The position numbers and the translations under genes are program-made. From positions 1 through 46,042 of the IMG/VR virus record IMGVR_UViG_3300027513_000003: 46,042 bases of DNA; one strand, written 5' to 3'. This document shows, in pieces, positions 14,703-21,789 of this stretch (position 1 is its first letter; the number at the start of each line of letters is the position of its first letter). Source of the DNA: a virus. The notes below the pieces were generated by a model, which had not been told where the DNA came from, made no database searches, and worked only from the letters and a program-made list of their open reading frames with translations.

Positions 14703-15472
14703 ACACCAACAACCCTAATCCTGCGGTGATGCCGTTGAGTGAGGAGAAGTTGCTTGAAGCGTATAGGCTCGCGTTGGCAGCCAACGGCGGAGACGAGTTC
14801 TGGAAAATATCGTTGTGCGGCTGTGACTATGAAACCAATCAGGTGCCGTGTAGATACTGCGCGATCCACGTAGGCTTGACGAAGCTCAAGCAGGCACTCG
14901 ACCGGGAGCGTGAGTTGCGACAGGAGGCGGAAGGAGCAAACAAAGTCGCCAACGCGATCATAGGAGATCAGGCGAACAAGAACGATGAGTTGGTTCGTTC
15001 TCTCAACCAACAACTCCACTCCGCGCAGCTATCAGCGGAGGGGATGAAGACGGTGTTGGAGTCGCTTCTTAAAAAGTTGGAAATAGTTCACGCCAATCCG
15101 GCGTATCAAGCCGTTTGGATTCTAAGCCAAAATCATTCCGGCCCTTACACCGGGCCTTCTTATGACGAAGAAATGATGAACGCGCACGAAGCCCTCTCCT
15201 CCACCCCCGCACCGGATCAGTTCGTGGAAAAGGTTGGAAGATGCACGTGTGAAATTTCAAGGGGGGTAACCAATCTTTGGTTTTGGGAAGTGTTTCCACT
15301 GAAGGGTGGTGGCCACACCTCGTTCGGACTTCACCGTTGCGATAACTGCGGGAAAGTCTCCGGGTTTCCTGATTCCAATTTGGACATTGCCCTTGAGTGC
15401 GGAACCGAAGAGGCCAAAGCAGCCCTCGCCGCGCAGTTGAACATAAAGGAGGAAGAGAAATGTTCAGCCTAA
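14699..15472 (+). CDS. Cys-rich coiled-coil protein of unknown function
   Basis: The protein has 257 residues. Cys40, 42, 51 and 54 (CGCDYETNQVPCRYC) form one likely zinc site. A coiled coil spans about 60-110. A C-terminal beta region holds more Cys (RCTCEIS, HRCDNCGK) and ends in a charged helix. ATGA overlap with the ATPase gene. It overlaps the next gene by 13 bases. No family recognised. Confidence 0.6.
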   Translation: MNTNNPNPAVMPLSEEKLLEAYRLALAANGGDEFWKISLCGCDYETNQVPCRYCAIHVGLTKLKQALDRERELRQEAEGANKVANAIIGDQANKNDELVRSLNQQLHSAQLSAEGMKTVLESLLKKLEIVHANPAYQAVWILSQNHSGPYTGPSYDEEMMNAHEALSSTPAPDQFVEKVGRCTCEISRGVTNLWFWEVFPLKGGGHTSFGLHRCDNCGKVSGFPDSNLDIALECGTEEAKAALAAQLNIKEEEKCSA

Positions 15473-15693
15473 AGGAAAAGCAGTTCATCGCGGCTGAACT
15501 GGAAAAGATACTTCTATCTTTGCACCATCCAGAAATGCCGACTCTGAACCCGTCATTTAGCCTTCACGTTGACGGCAAAGAACCGTGGAGTTGGGCCGAC
15601 ATTAAACCCAACTGGACTTTCAATGACGCGAACCCGCCCGCCGTGAATCCGTTCAACGAAGCGGCGCGAGATATTTTGAAGGGGAAAGCATGA
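15460..15693 (+). CDS. Small phage protein, 77 aa
   Basis: The start at 15460 follows a very strong ribosome-binding site (AAAGGAGGAAGAGAA), which outweighs the longer frame from 15397. The product begins MFSLKEKQFIAAELEKILL. It has a helical N-terminus and a Trp/Pro/Asn-rich C-terminal half. It ends with ATGA overlap to the next gene. Function unknown. Confidence 0.65.
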   Translation: MFSLKEKQFIAAELEKILLSLHHPEMPTLNPSFSLHVDGKEPWSWADIKPNWTFNDANPPAVNPFNEAARDILKGKA

Positions 15694-16061
15694 GTAAAGC
15701 GTTTTGTCTTCCGGATATGTCAGGCGTTCTTTACAGGACGGGGCTTGAGAATCGTGATTACGACGAAGCGATCGAGGCTATGCGAGACGCAAAGAAGCAA
15801 CGCGGCAAAGAAGGTTTCGGCTGCACGATCTGTCACGATACTGGCCACACAGCTGAACAATGTCACCATAACCCGCTTGTGATGGCCAGACGCGCTGTTC
15901 AATCAACGCGCACATGGCGGTGTTTCCATTGCGGGGAAGTCTTCACTGATCCGGTTAAGGCGGAGGAGCATTTTGGGTTTAGTAGAGCCGGAAGCAAACC
16001 CAAGTGTTTTAATAACCGTCCAAAGAAGAGGAGGATGAATCATGTTCGCAATAATGCTTAG
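15690..16061 (+). CDS. Zinc-knuckle/zinc-finger protein
   Basis: The protein has 123 residues. Residues 45-58 are a CCHC knuckle (CTICHDTGHTAEQC, the spacing C-x2-C-x4-H-x4-C of retroviral-type knuckles). Residues 77-95 are a second finger, CFHCGEVF ... AEEHFG, with a later Cys. The C-terminus is very basic (KKRR). This predicts RNA or single-strand DNA binding. ATGA overlap with the gene upstream. Confidence 0.7.
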   Translation: MSKAFCLPDMSGVLYRTGLENRDYDEAIEAMRDAKKQRGKEGFGCTICHDTGHTAEQCHHNPLVMARRAVQSTRTWRCFHCGEVFTDPVKAEEHFGFSRAGSKPKCFNNRPKKRRMNHVRNNA

Positions 16062-16248
16062 AGTTGGTAGATGGAAACTGACCACCAAGGGATTATTCAG
16101 GTGGCGGCAACACAGGTCGCGAGGCCCAAAGAAAAACGCTCAGGGAGGAACGGATAAATCACTGACAGGTTCATCCATGGGAGCATGGTTCGATTGGGAT
16201 CCCATTAGCAAAGGCGATTATCCCTTAGCGACACGTAACAAACTATGA
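16042..16248 (+). CDS. Small basic protein, 68 aa
   Basis: A perfect AGGAGG (16029-16034) lies 7 bases before ATG 16042, inside the end of the previous gene (20-base overlap). The product begins MFAIMLRVGRWKL, is Lys/Arg/Trp-rich and ends TRNKL. The ribosome-binding site is the main support; the sequence matches nothing I know. Confidence 0.5.
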   Translation: MFAIMLRVGRWKLTTKGLFRWRQHRSRGPKKNAQGGTDKSLTGSSMGAWFDWDPISKGDYPLATRNKL

Positions 16249-16260
16249 CATAATAGCGGG

Positions 16261-17028
16261 ATGAAATATCTACTTCAATACTCTGGCGGAGTTTGCAGCG
16301 CATGGGCTGGCGTCCGCGCTATTGAGCAATACGGCGTTGAAAACGTTGATTGGCTCTTTGCTGACGTTCTCATGGAAGACAAAGACCTGCACCGATTCAA
16401 TGGCGATATTGAGCGCGTGCTTGGCGTCAAAATCACGCGGCTCTGCGAGGGGCGTAATCCGTGGCAGGTATTCCGAGACGAGCACATGATTGGCAATTCG
16501 CGGGCGGATATGTGCTCTCGAATCCTAAAGCGGGAGCTTCTCAGAAAGCACATTTTCGGCAACTACATGCCTCTGGATTCCACCATTCTATTCGGTATGG
16601 ATTTCAGCGAAGCGAACCGGCTGGAAAACATGGCTGGCATCTATGCTCCGTTTGCTGTGGCCGCGCCGATGTTGGCCGCGCCGTTGTGGGACAAGTGCAA
16701 GATGCAGTCGGAAATCAAATCCCGGTTCGGGATTGAGCCGCCTCAACTCTACAAGGAGGGATTCCCGCACAACAACTGTGGAGGGTTCTGCGTTAAGGCA
16801 GGCCAGGCGCATTTCGCGCACCTGCTGAAAGTGCGCCCGGAAACCTACGCCTACCACGAAGCCGAAGAACAGGCGATGCGTGAGTTTTTAGGCAAAGACG
16901 TTGCGATACTACGCGACCGGCGGGGCGGGACGGTCAAGCCGCTTACGCTGCTGGCGTTTCGCGACCGCGTAGCAACTGGCGAGTTTGATAAAAACGAATG
17001 GGGCGGATGCGGCTGTGCAACATCTTGA
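16261..17028 (+). CDS. PAPS-reductase-like N-type ATP-pyrophosphatase
   Basis: The protein has 255 residues. The PP-loop SGGVCSAW (8-15) identifies an adenine-nucleotide alpha-hydrolase fold of the PAPS-reductase/ThiI/DndC class; the usual SGGxDS has Cys for Asp. C-terminal cysteines (NNCGGFC near 178-184 and GGCGC near the end) may bind a metal or Fe-S cluster. Phage members occur widely without a proven substrate. Sulfur transfer to nucleic acid or a redox role are both possible. Confidence 0.75.
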   Translation: MKYLLQYSGGVCSAWAGVRAIEQYGVENVDWLFADVLMEDKDLHRFNGDIERVLGVKITRLCEGRNPWQVFRDEHMIGNSRADMCSRILKRELLRKHIFGNYMPLDSTILFGMDFSEANRLENMAGIYAPFAVAAPMLAAPLWDKCKMQSEIKSRFGIEPPQLYKEGFPHNNCGGFCVKAGQAHFAHLLKVRPETYAYHEAEEQAMREFLGKDVAILRDRRGGTVKPLTLLAFRDRVATGEFDKNEWGGCGCATS

Positions 17029-17032
17029 ATCT

Positions 17033-17212
17033 ATGAACGATTTACCATTGAACAAATACCCTGATGAACCACACCCAAACGATCAATTTGCTTGGAAAGC
17101 GTGGTGGGTTAAAAAGTGTTTCCAGCCAAAGCAACCACTAACGCAAGGTGCGCTCAGGTGGATTCATGATTGCTGGCAAAACACAATGGCAAGGTGGAAT
17201 ATCGCACCATGA
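17033..17212 (+). CDS. Small Trp-rich protein, 59 aa
   Basis: ATG 17033 opens MNDLPLNKYPDEPHPNDQF, followed by a helical region with six Trp (FAWKAWWVKK ... WIHDCWQ ... RWNIAP). It starts five bases after the PAPS-reductase-like stop; a longer frame from 16985 would overlap that gene by 44 bases. No strong ribosome-binding site. It ends 21 bases before the transposase gene on the other strand. Confidence 0.5.
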   Translation: MNDLPLNKYPDEPHPNDQFAWKAWWVKKCFQPKQPLTQGALRWIHDCWQNTMARWNIAP

Positions 17213-17233
17213 AAACCAACAAATCACGATTCT

Positions 17234-18109
17234 TCAAGCTGCTTCGGAAAGCAAGTCGCCCGTCCGGCCAGCCATCAACTCAAACATCGAAGAAGTCTCG
17301 CCGACGTAGCGGTTCGAGTAGCGGAAAGCGAACTCGTTCACGTAAGCCTGCAAATACTTCGGACTGACATGATGATGCGTGCCGTCAATAGACCGTTTCA
17401 GTTGCGACCAGAAACCTTCAATGGTGTTGGTGTGACACCGGGCGCGAACGTATTCCTTGCGGGCATGGTTGACGGCTTCGTGACTGAATCCAAGCGGCTT
17501 GACGTAGTTGTAGTGATGCGCTTCGTCAGTGTGGATCGTCGCGCCCGGTTCAACCGTCTCGCGGATATGGGCAATGACGTTGGCGGTATTGACCGCGCCA
17601 ACAACCTTCGCTTGGACACCGCCCCGTCGATTCGCCACGCCAACCACGGCAGTCTTGCCAGCCGCGCCACGGCCACGCTTGCCGGGCCGTTTTCCGCCAA
17701 CGTAGGTTTCGTCCGCTTCACAGACGCCAGCGAACTTAACAGGCCCGTCCTCCATCAGCTTGCGGATTTCATGAGCCATGCGCCACGCGGTCTTGTAAGT
17801 CACGCCAAGCTGCCTTTGCAGTTCAGTAGCGGCCACTCCGTTGCGGCTGGTGGACATGAGGAAAATGGCAAAGAACCACGACACCAGCGAAGTCGTGGAC
17901 TTGTGAAAGATCGTGCCAGCCGTTGGGTAAACCTGAAAGCCGCACCACGAACAGGAATAGGAGCGGCGTTTCTCAATTGCATAAAAGCAATCCTTCTTCC
18001 CGCACTCATCGCACTTGCCGCCGTTCGGCCAGCGCGTAGCAAACAAAAAGTCCAAGCAAGCCCTGTTATCGGGGAACTGGTGTTGGAAGTCCTTTAACGT
18101 GTAACTCAT
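17234..18109 (-). CDS. IS1595-family (ISXO2-like) transposase
   Basis: The protein has 291 residues. An N-terminal zinc ribbon (Cys33, 36, 53, 56) is followed by a helical region and a DDE core: Asp133 (EADETYVGGK), Asp195 (HTDEAHHY) and Glu231 (NTIEGFWSQLK). All key residues are present and the length is normal, so it should be active. It opposes every neighbour, indicating a later insertion. I looked for IS1595-type terminal inverted repeats within about 80 bases on each side and found none, and only about 20 bases separate it from phage genes. It may be stranded or phage-adapted. Confidence 0.9.
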   Translation of the reverse strand: MSYTLKDFQHQFPDNRACLDFLFATRWPNGGKCDECGKKDCFYAIEKRRSYSCSWCGFQVYPTAGTIFHKSTTSLVSWFFAIFLMSTSRNGVAATELQRQLGVTYKTAWRMAHEIRKLMEDGPVKFAGVCEADETYVGGKRPGKRGRGAAGKTAVVGVANRRGGVQAKVVGAVNTANVIAHIRETVEPGATIHTDEAHHYNYVKPLGFSHEAVNHARKEYVRARCHTNTIEGFWSQLKRSIDGTHHHVSPKYLQAYVNEFAFRYSNRYVGETSSMFELMAGRTGDLLSEAA

Positions 18110-18356
18110 GCAAAAACTGTATCAAAATGATTACCTGTCGTCAAGGGATAATCGCGCAAACCAACTGTATCGCTTCATCGTCGGGCCGAACTGCAAACGC
18201 TGTCAAGAGATGGCGAAGAACGCCGCAACTCCAGACGGCACCCACCACCCCCACGCCGACGACCTGTGCGCCACTTGCTCTCACCCCGCGCATCATCATG
18301 TGCCTGTCTGCTACGCCAAGGGGTGCAGGTGTGAACGGTTTGAAGCCATAAAATGA
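18108..18356 (+). CDS. Small His/Cys-rich protein
   Basis: The frame gives 82 residues from ATG 18108, which shares CATG with the divergent transposase start; ATG 18210 would give 48 residues. The conserved-looking part is C-terminal: HHPHADDLCATCSHPAHHH, then CYAKGCRCERF, several Cys and His that probably bind zinc. It overlaps the nuclease gene by ATGA. If the transposase inserted here, the original start may have been lost. Confidence 0.5.
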   Translation: MQKLYQNDYLSSRDNRANQLYRFIVGPNCKRCQEMAKNAATPDGTHHPHADDLCATCSHPAHHHVPVCYAKGCRCERFEAIK

Positions 18357-18655
18357 TCTCCCCATCCCAATTCGAAGCCATGCAGGCCCGATGCAACGCG
18401 AATCGCCAGACGAGCGAAGGCGACCAGGAACTGGCACGCGAAGCTCGCCAGCCTGAGGTGAAGTTGCATGAGAAGATCATCGCGCATTGCGAGTCTCAAT
18501 GGCCGCGCTGGAAGTTCATTCACGCGCGCACGGATCGACGTTCGACTATTGCCGTCGGCTGTCAGGACTTCACGATCTTCATGCCCGGCGGAGTGCTCTG
18601 TGTGGAATGCAAAAAGGTCGGTGCAGAAAGAAAGGACAATCCCAGTGAATTGTAA
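18353..18655 (+). CDS. VRR-NUC-like nuclease, short
   Basis: The protein has 100 residues. Helix LHEKIIAHCESQWPRWKF, then strand DFTIFMPGGVLCVECKK, contains the catalytic Asp and Glu-x-Lys of the VRR-NUC group of PD-(D/E)XK nucleases (Gly-x-x-Asp-Phe, then E-C-K). The frame stops shortly after the ExK motif (RKDNPSEL), where family members normally continue with a Gln-containing helix. It overlaps the next gene by 11 bases, so the two are likely translated together. Family members often act as structure-specific nucleases. Confidence 0.65.
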   Translation: MISPSQFEAMQARCNANRQTSEGDQELAREARQPEVKLHEKIIAHCESQWPRWKFIHARTDRRSTIAVGCQDFTIFMPGGVLCVECKKVGAERKDNPSEL

Positions 18656-19826
18656 GTGCGGTAAAATAATGAACTCGAAATCCGATCGACTTCAACGCGG
18701 GTGGAAGCGGTTGGAGGAAGATGTTGTGTGCCCTGACTGTTGGGCATCCGGTTTTGTTTTGAGGAGCATCACATTCCCGATTGTTGGCCCGCTCGATTCC
18801 AGTGATTGGCCAGCCTTACGCGATGCGCTGGCTAAGGCCTGGGGTGATTCCACGCGGCTCGCGAATTGGTTGATGACCGAGCAATCCAAGTCCGATCGCG
18901 TGCGCCTGCCGACAGATGAAAAACTATGGAAGGCACCAAACCCGTATCAATATCCGCACGCCAGAAATGTTTGCCCGACGATGGCGAGCCAATCCGTCGT
19001 GGCTCTCTGCAATCAGGTCCAGCGGAAATATAACGCAATGCGGATTGAGGTTGTGTGGCGCGGCTCAGCATCACTGCCGAGCTTTCGTTATCCAGTTCCA
19101 TATCCACTCCCGGCGCAATCATGGTCCGCTCGTTGGCTGTCGGAGACTGAGAAGGTTCCGGTTATCAGCGTCCCTATTTCCGGGACACGCTTTGACTTGC
19201 GATTGCGTGGCAGCGCTGAATTTTCGCGGCAACTAAAAGCTTTCGACGCGCTGACTACCGGAAAAGCTGTGAAATGTGAGATGGCCATTTACCGAAAGAG
19301 CGTGAGTGAATCGCGCCATCGTAACGGAGACGGCCCGCATTCCTGTGTCATGGTTAAGCTGGTCATGTGGTTGCCCGCTGAAACAAAAAAGAGTGGCGAT
19401 AAGGTTTTGGTATTGCGGCGCCCAGCAGATTCTTTTTGGCGTGCTGAAATACCCAATCGCGATCCCTGGCTGCTTCACTGCGACCATCTTAAGTCATGGA
19501 TTATCGGGCACGAAAAGCGACTGCAACGCTTTGGAGATGACACGAAATTTGAAAAGCGTTGGCCCGCAACGATTCGAGAGAACATGAATACCCGGCGTGA
19601 AGAGGTTGTGCGGCGTCAACACAATCGGCTCGATTCGTTTTCACACAACGCGACGAAGATGCTGGCGGCATTTGCCAGTAGGCAGGGCGTAGCCAAAGTG
19701 GTTTATGAAAATATTGACGGCGGGTATCTGCCGTCTTTCCCGTGGTTCAAATTATGCGAATTACTGAAATATAAACTTTGCGAGCGCGGCATTGCGCTCG
19801 AAATCATCGAAGGCGCTCGCGAATGA
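18645..19826 (+). CDS. TnpB/Cas12-like RuvC-fold protein
   Basis: The protein has 393 residues from GTG 18645 (AAAGGA upstream). The N-terminal zinc site is Cys3, 5, 29, 32 (CKCG ... CPDC). The middle (45-250) is alpha/beta with RYPVPYPLP and LRLRGSAEF elements. The C-terminal third looks like a RuvC core: strand KVLVLRR (about 253-259), long helices (DHLKSWIIGHEKRL ... RRQHNRLDSFSHNA), then KVVYENID with Glu355, and FPWFKLCELLKYKLCERGI, as in TnpB/Cas12 RuvC-II. The first RuvC motif lacks the normal GxDxG aspartate. The protein stops before a RuvC-III Asp or internal zinc ribbon, so it may bind without cutting. Confidence 0.55.
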   Translation: MNCKCGKIMNSKSDRLQRGWKRLEEDVVCPDCWASGFVLRSITFPIVGPLDSSDWPALRDALAKAWGDSTRLANWLMTEQSKSDRVRLPTDEKLWKAPNPYQYPHARNVCPTMASQSVVALCNQVQRKYNAMRIEVVWRGSASLPSFRYPVPYPLPAQSWSARWLSETEKVPVISVPISGTRFDLRLRGSAEFSRQLKAFDALTTGKAVKCEMAIYRKSVSESRHRNGDGPHSCVMVKLVMWLPAETKKSGDKVLVLRRPADSFWRAEIPNRDPWLLHCDHLKSWIIGHEKRLQRFGDDTKFEKRWPATIRENMNTRREEVVRRQHNRLDSFSHNATKMLAAFASRQGVAKVVYENIDGGYLPSFPWFKLCELLKYKLCERGIALEIIEGARE

Positions 19827-20101
19827 TGAGCGACAACAATTTACGGCCACCGATAGGCCGAGCGCGATCCGGCCCCACATGCTTGCCGTGTGGAGGCTCT
19901 CGCGAAACGCTGATAAAGCAGCGGGGATATAGGCACTTGTGCCGCAGCCCCCGCAGTCACCAAGCAGAACTGTGGAGACTTCGGGGGTTAGTTTTTTCGC
20001 AGCGGTTGCTTTGGTCGGCGCCCGCAGTCACCAAGCAGAACTGTGAGCGCAGCATAAAAAGTAAACAACGAACTCATGAGGTGAAAACGACGACGAGCTG
20101 A
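19823..20101 (+). CDS. Putative small zinc protein, or non-coding guide-RNA region
   Basis: ATG 19823 overlaps the RuvC-protein stop (ATGA) and opens 92 codons. Residues 19-41 (PTCLPCGGSRETLI ... HLC) look like part of a zinc ribbon; the rest is low-complexity and has no partner Cys pair. The two 25-base repeats lie inside it but are read in different frames (71 bases apart, not a multiple of three), so they were not kept as protein repeats. The ribbon may be the split-off zinc ribbon expected near a RuvC-III motif, or the region may work as RNA. Confidence 0.35.
   Translation: MMSDNNLRPPIGRARSGPTCLPCGGSRETLIKQRGYRHLCRSPRSHQAELWRLRGLVFSQRLLWSAPAVTKQNCERSIKSKQRTHEVKTTTS
19948..19997 (+). terminator. 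Possible hairpin and T-run
   Basis: CCCCCG (19948-19953) can pair with CGGGGG (19982-19987) over a 28-base loop that contains the first 25-base repeat, followed by TTAGTTTTTT. It could be a weak intrinsic terminator or a structural element of a small RNA. The long loop lowers confidence. Confidence 0.35.
19950..20045 (+). repeat. Perfect 25-base direct repeat, 71-base period
   Basis: CCCGCAGTCACCAAGCAGAA followed by CTGTG occurs at 19950-19974 and 20021-20045 with no mismatch; 46 unique bases lie between. I found no third copy 71 bases to either side. A 71-base period equals a typical class 2 CRISPR repeat plus spacer (about 36 + 35) if only the 3' part of the repeat is conserved. It could also be a simple duplication. 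It lies 124 bases after the RuvC-fold gene. Confidence 0.85.
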
Positions 20102-20126
20102 ACCACGGACGGTTGAACCATTACAA

Positions 20127-20477
20127 GTGCCCTTAATCGACGACAATTTAATTGATTCACTTCGAAGTGCGGACGGCAAGTTCTCGCACTTCGCCCTGTT
20201 TTTGCTCGGGGTCATTCCCAGCAATCACGGCCCTGAGCTGCCTGATGAGAGCCAGTGGCGGCCGAAGTTGAATCCGAAGATTTCAACGCGGCATCTGATT
20301 GCGATCAAGGCGCAGGTCAGGTGGATGAAGAGGGGAACAAAGAAAGCCGTTACGAGAATTCCCGTAACGCGAATTAGGCCCGCCCTCAAAGCCCTTCGCC
20401 GTCTGCGCCGAAAAATCAACACCAAATTCAAAGCCATTCTCGCCATGGTGGATAAGGAGATTGCCTCGTGTGGATAA
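20127..20477 (+). CDS. Hypothetical protein with basic C-terminus
   Basis: The protein has 116 residues from GTG 20127. An N-terminal helical part (MPLIDDNLIDSLRSADGKF) precedes a very basic tail (about 70-105, RGTKKAVTRIPVTRIRPALK). It overlaps the start of the methyltransferase by eight bases. DNA or RNA binding is plausible from charge. No family recognised. Confidence 0.5.
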   Translation: MPLIDDNLIDSLRSADGKFSHFALFLLGVIPSNHGPELPDESQWRPKLNPKISTRHLIAIKAQVRWMKRGTKKAVTRIPVTRIRPALKALRRLRRKINTKFKAILAMVDKEIASCG

Positions 20478-21763
20478 TCCCAAAGCCATTACAGCAGTTG
20501 AGTGGTGTTTTGGCTACGGAGGGAATCATCTCGGACTCCGCAGAGTTCTGCCAGGCCTGCGCGTCATCGCTGCTTGTGAGATCGAAGGTTACGCAGTCGC
20601 GAATCTGGTCTCAAAAATTGAAGGCGGGCGGCTTTGTGAATTTCCTGTTTGGTCGGACGTTAAAACCTTCCCATGCGAACTCTTTCGAGACCTGGTTGAT
20701 ATCTTTATCGCGAGCTATCCTTGCCAGCCGTTCAGTTCTGCCGGCAGACGAGGCGGTGCCGACGACCCGCGACATCTGTGGCCCTTTGTGCGGCGGGCAA
20801 TTGAGATTATTCGACCCCGATACGTCTTCCTTGAAAATGTGGAAGGCCACGTCAGCCTCGGACTGCGTGAAGTCCTTACCGAATTGGCTTTGCTCGGATA
20901 CCGAGTGGAGAACAGCCGTGGCGAACCAACGTGGGGAATATTCTCGGCGGCTGAAGTTGGTGCGCCCCAGAATCGCAAAAGGGTCTTCATCGTCGCCAAA
21001 AGACAGGATGCAGAAGGATGCCTGGACGACGCCTTGCGCGAACTGGCTGAACGGTTCAACTCGGGAAGATTTCTGGCCGTCGCTGGTGGAGCAGGTGAAT
21101 TGGCCGACTCCGGACCTGGCGCCGATGGCACCGAACACCGGCAGCAACAAGGTCAACACCCCGAAGAGCTTCAAGGATGCACTGGACTGGAGAACGCCGG
21201 GAGCGATGAGCGAGAATCAGGCCCGAGGGCTCGGCTCTCATCCAGACAAACGGAAGGAGCAGGGTCGACAGATCAACCTCACAGATCAGATGGTGCAGTT
21301 CGGGAATTGGAAGACCCCGAAAGCCGACGAGCGGGGGCAGTATCAACGCGACCGCGGCACGAGGGGTCTGGAACGTCCGAACCTGACGGGTCAGGCGAAG
21401 GAGTTGGCCAGGCCAACTCCTCGATCGAGCGACTCCGAGAATCGCACAACAAGGAACACACCTTCTCACGGGAAGACCCACGGGAAGACATTGGCGGGCG
21501 AAGCGGCGTCGGCCAGGCCGACGCCTCGGAACCGGGATTGGAAGGGCGAAGGTCACCCCAATTGCCTGCCGAACGTCGTCCATGGTTCTGGCCCGACTTC
21601 GTCGCCAGACCCGGAGAACAGCAACACGAGTGGGAACCGCCAAGAGTCATCAAAACTGAACGCGGATTGGGTGGAGGCGTTAATGGACGTGCCTCCAATG
21701 TGGACCGATTGCGGTTGCTCGGCAACGGCGTCTATCCCGCTACGGCCGCCCTCGCATTTGTGA
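20468..21763 (+). other. Second full-length open frame overlapping the methyltransferase
   Basis: Frame +2 relative to the methyltransferase is open for 431 codons from GTG 20468, with AGGAG 8 bases upstream. Its last 230 codons look like real protein of phage C5-methylase type: VNWPTPDLAPM, FGNWKTPKADERGQY, ARPTPRNRDWKGEGHP and LNADWVEALMDVPPMWTDC. The N-terminal half looks like a shadow. It may be a genuine overprinted gene, or the old frame of the target-recognition domain. Confidence 0.4.
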
Positions 21764-21789
21764 CGCTATTCGAACGATTGCACAAATGA
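20470..21789 (+). CDS. DNA (cytosine-5) methyltransferase
   Basis: The protein has 439 residues from GTG 20470 (TTG 20461 lies only one base from the Shine-Dalgarno). Numbered from 20461, the motifs are: I FGYGGNHLGL, IV PCQPFS with catalytic Cys88, VI ENVEG (125-129), VIII QNRKRVF (170-176) and X LRLLGNGVYPATAALAF near the end. The order and spacing are normal for C5 methylases. The target-recognition region (200-400) is Gly/Glu/Arg-rich and low-complexity (ELADSGPGADG, DRLRL). It would protect phage DNA from host restriction or modify the host genome. Confidence 0.9.
   Translation: MDNPKAITAVEWCFGYGGNHLGLRRVLPGLRVIAACEIEGYAVANLVSKIEGGRLCEFPVWSDVKTFPCELFRDLVDIFIASYPCQPFSSAGRRGGADDPRHLWPFVRRAIEIIRPRYVFLENVEGHVSLGLREVLTELALLGYRVENSRGEPTWGIFSAAEVGAPQNRKRVFIVAKRQDAEGCLDDALRELAERFNSGRFLAVAGGAGELADSGPGADGTEHRQQQGQHPEELQGCTGLENAGSDERESGPRARLSSRQTEGAGSTDQPHRSDGAVRELEDPESRRAGAVSTRPRHEGSGTSEPDGSGEGVGQANSSIERLRESHNKEHTFSREDPREDIGGRSGVGQADASEPGLEGRRSPQLPAERRPWFWPDFVARPGEQQHEWEPPRVIKTERGLGGGVNGRASNVDRLRLLGNGVYPATAALAFVTLFERLHK

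Noticed and set aside
17150-18200. Inverted repeats bounding the IS1595 transposase
   Set aside because: Direct comparison of both flanks gave only short chance matches.
19879-20116. Third and fourth copies of the 25-base repeat
   Set aside because: Positions 71 bases before and after the two copies do not match the repeat.
20461-20463. TTG as start of the methyltransferase
   Set aside because: Only one base separates it from AGGAG; GTG at 20470 has workable spacing.
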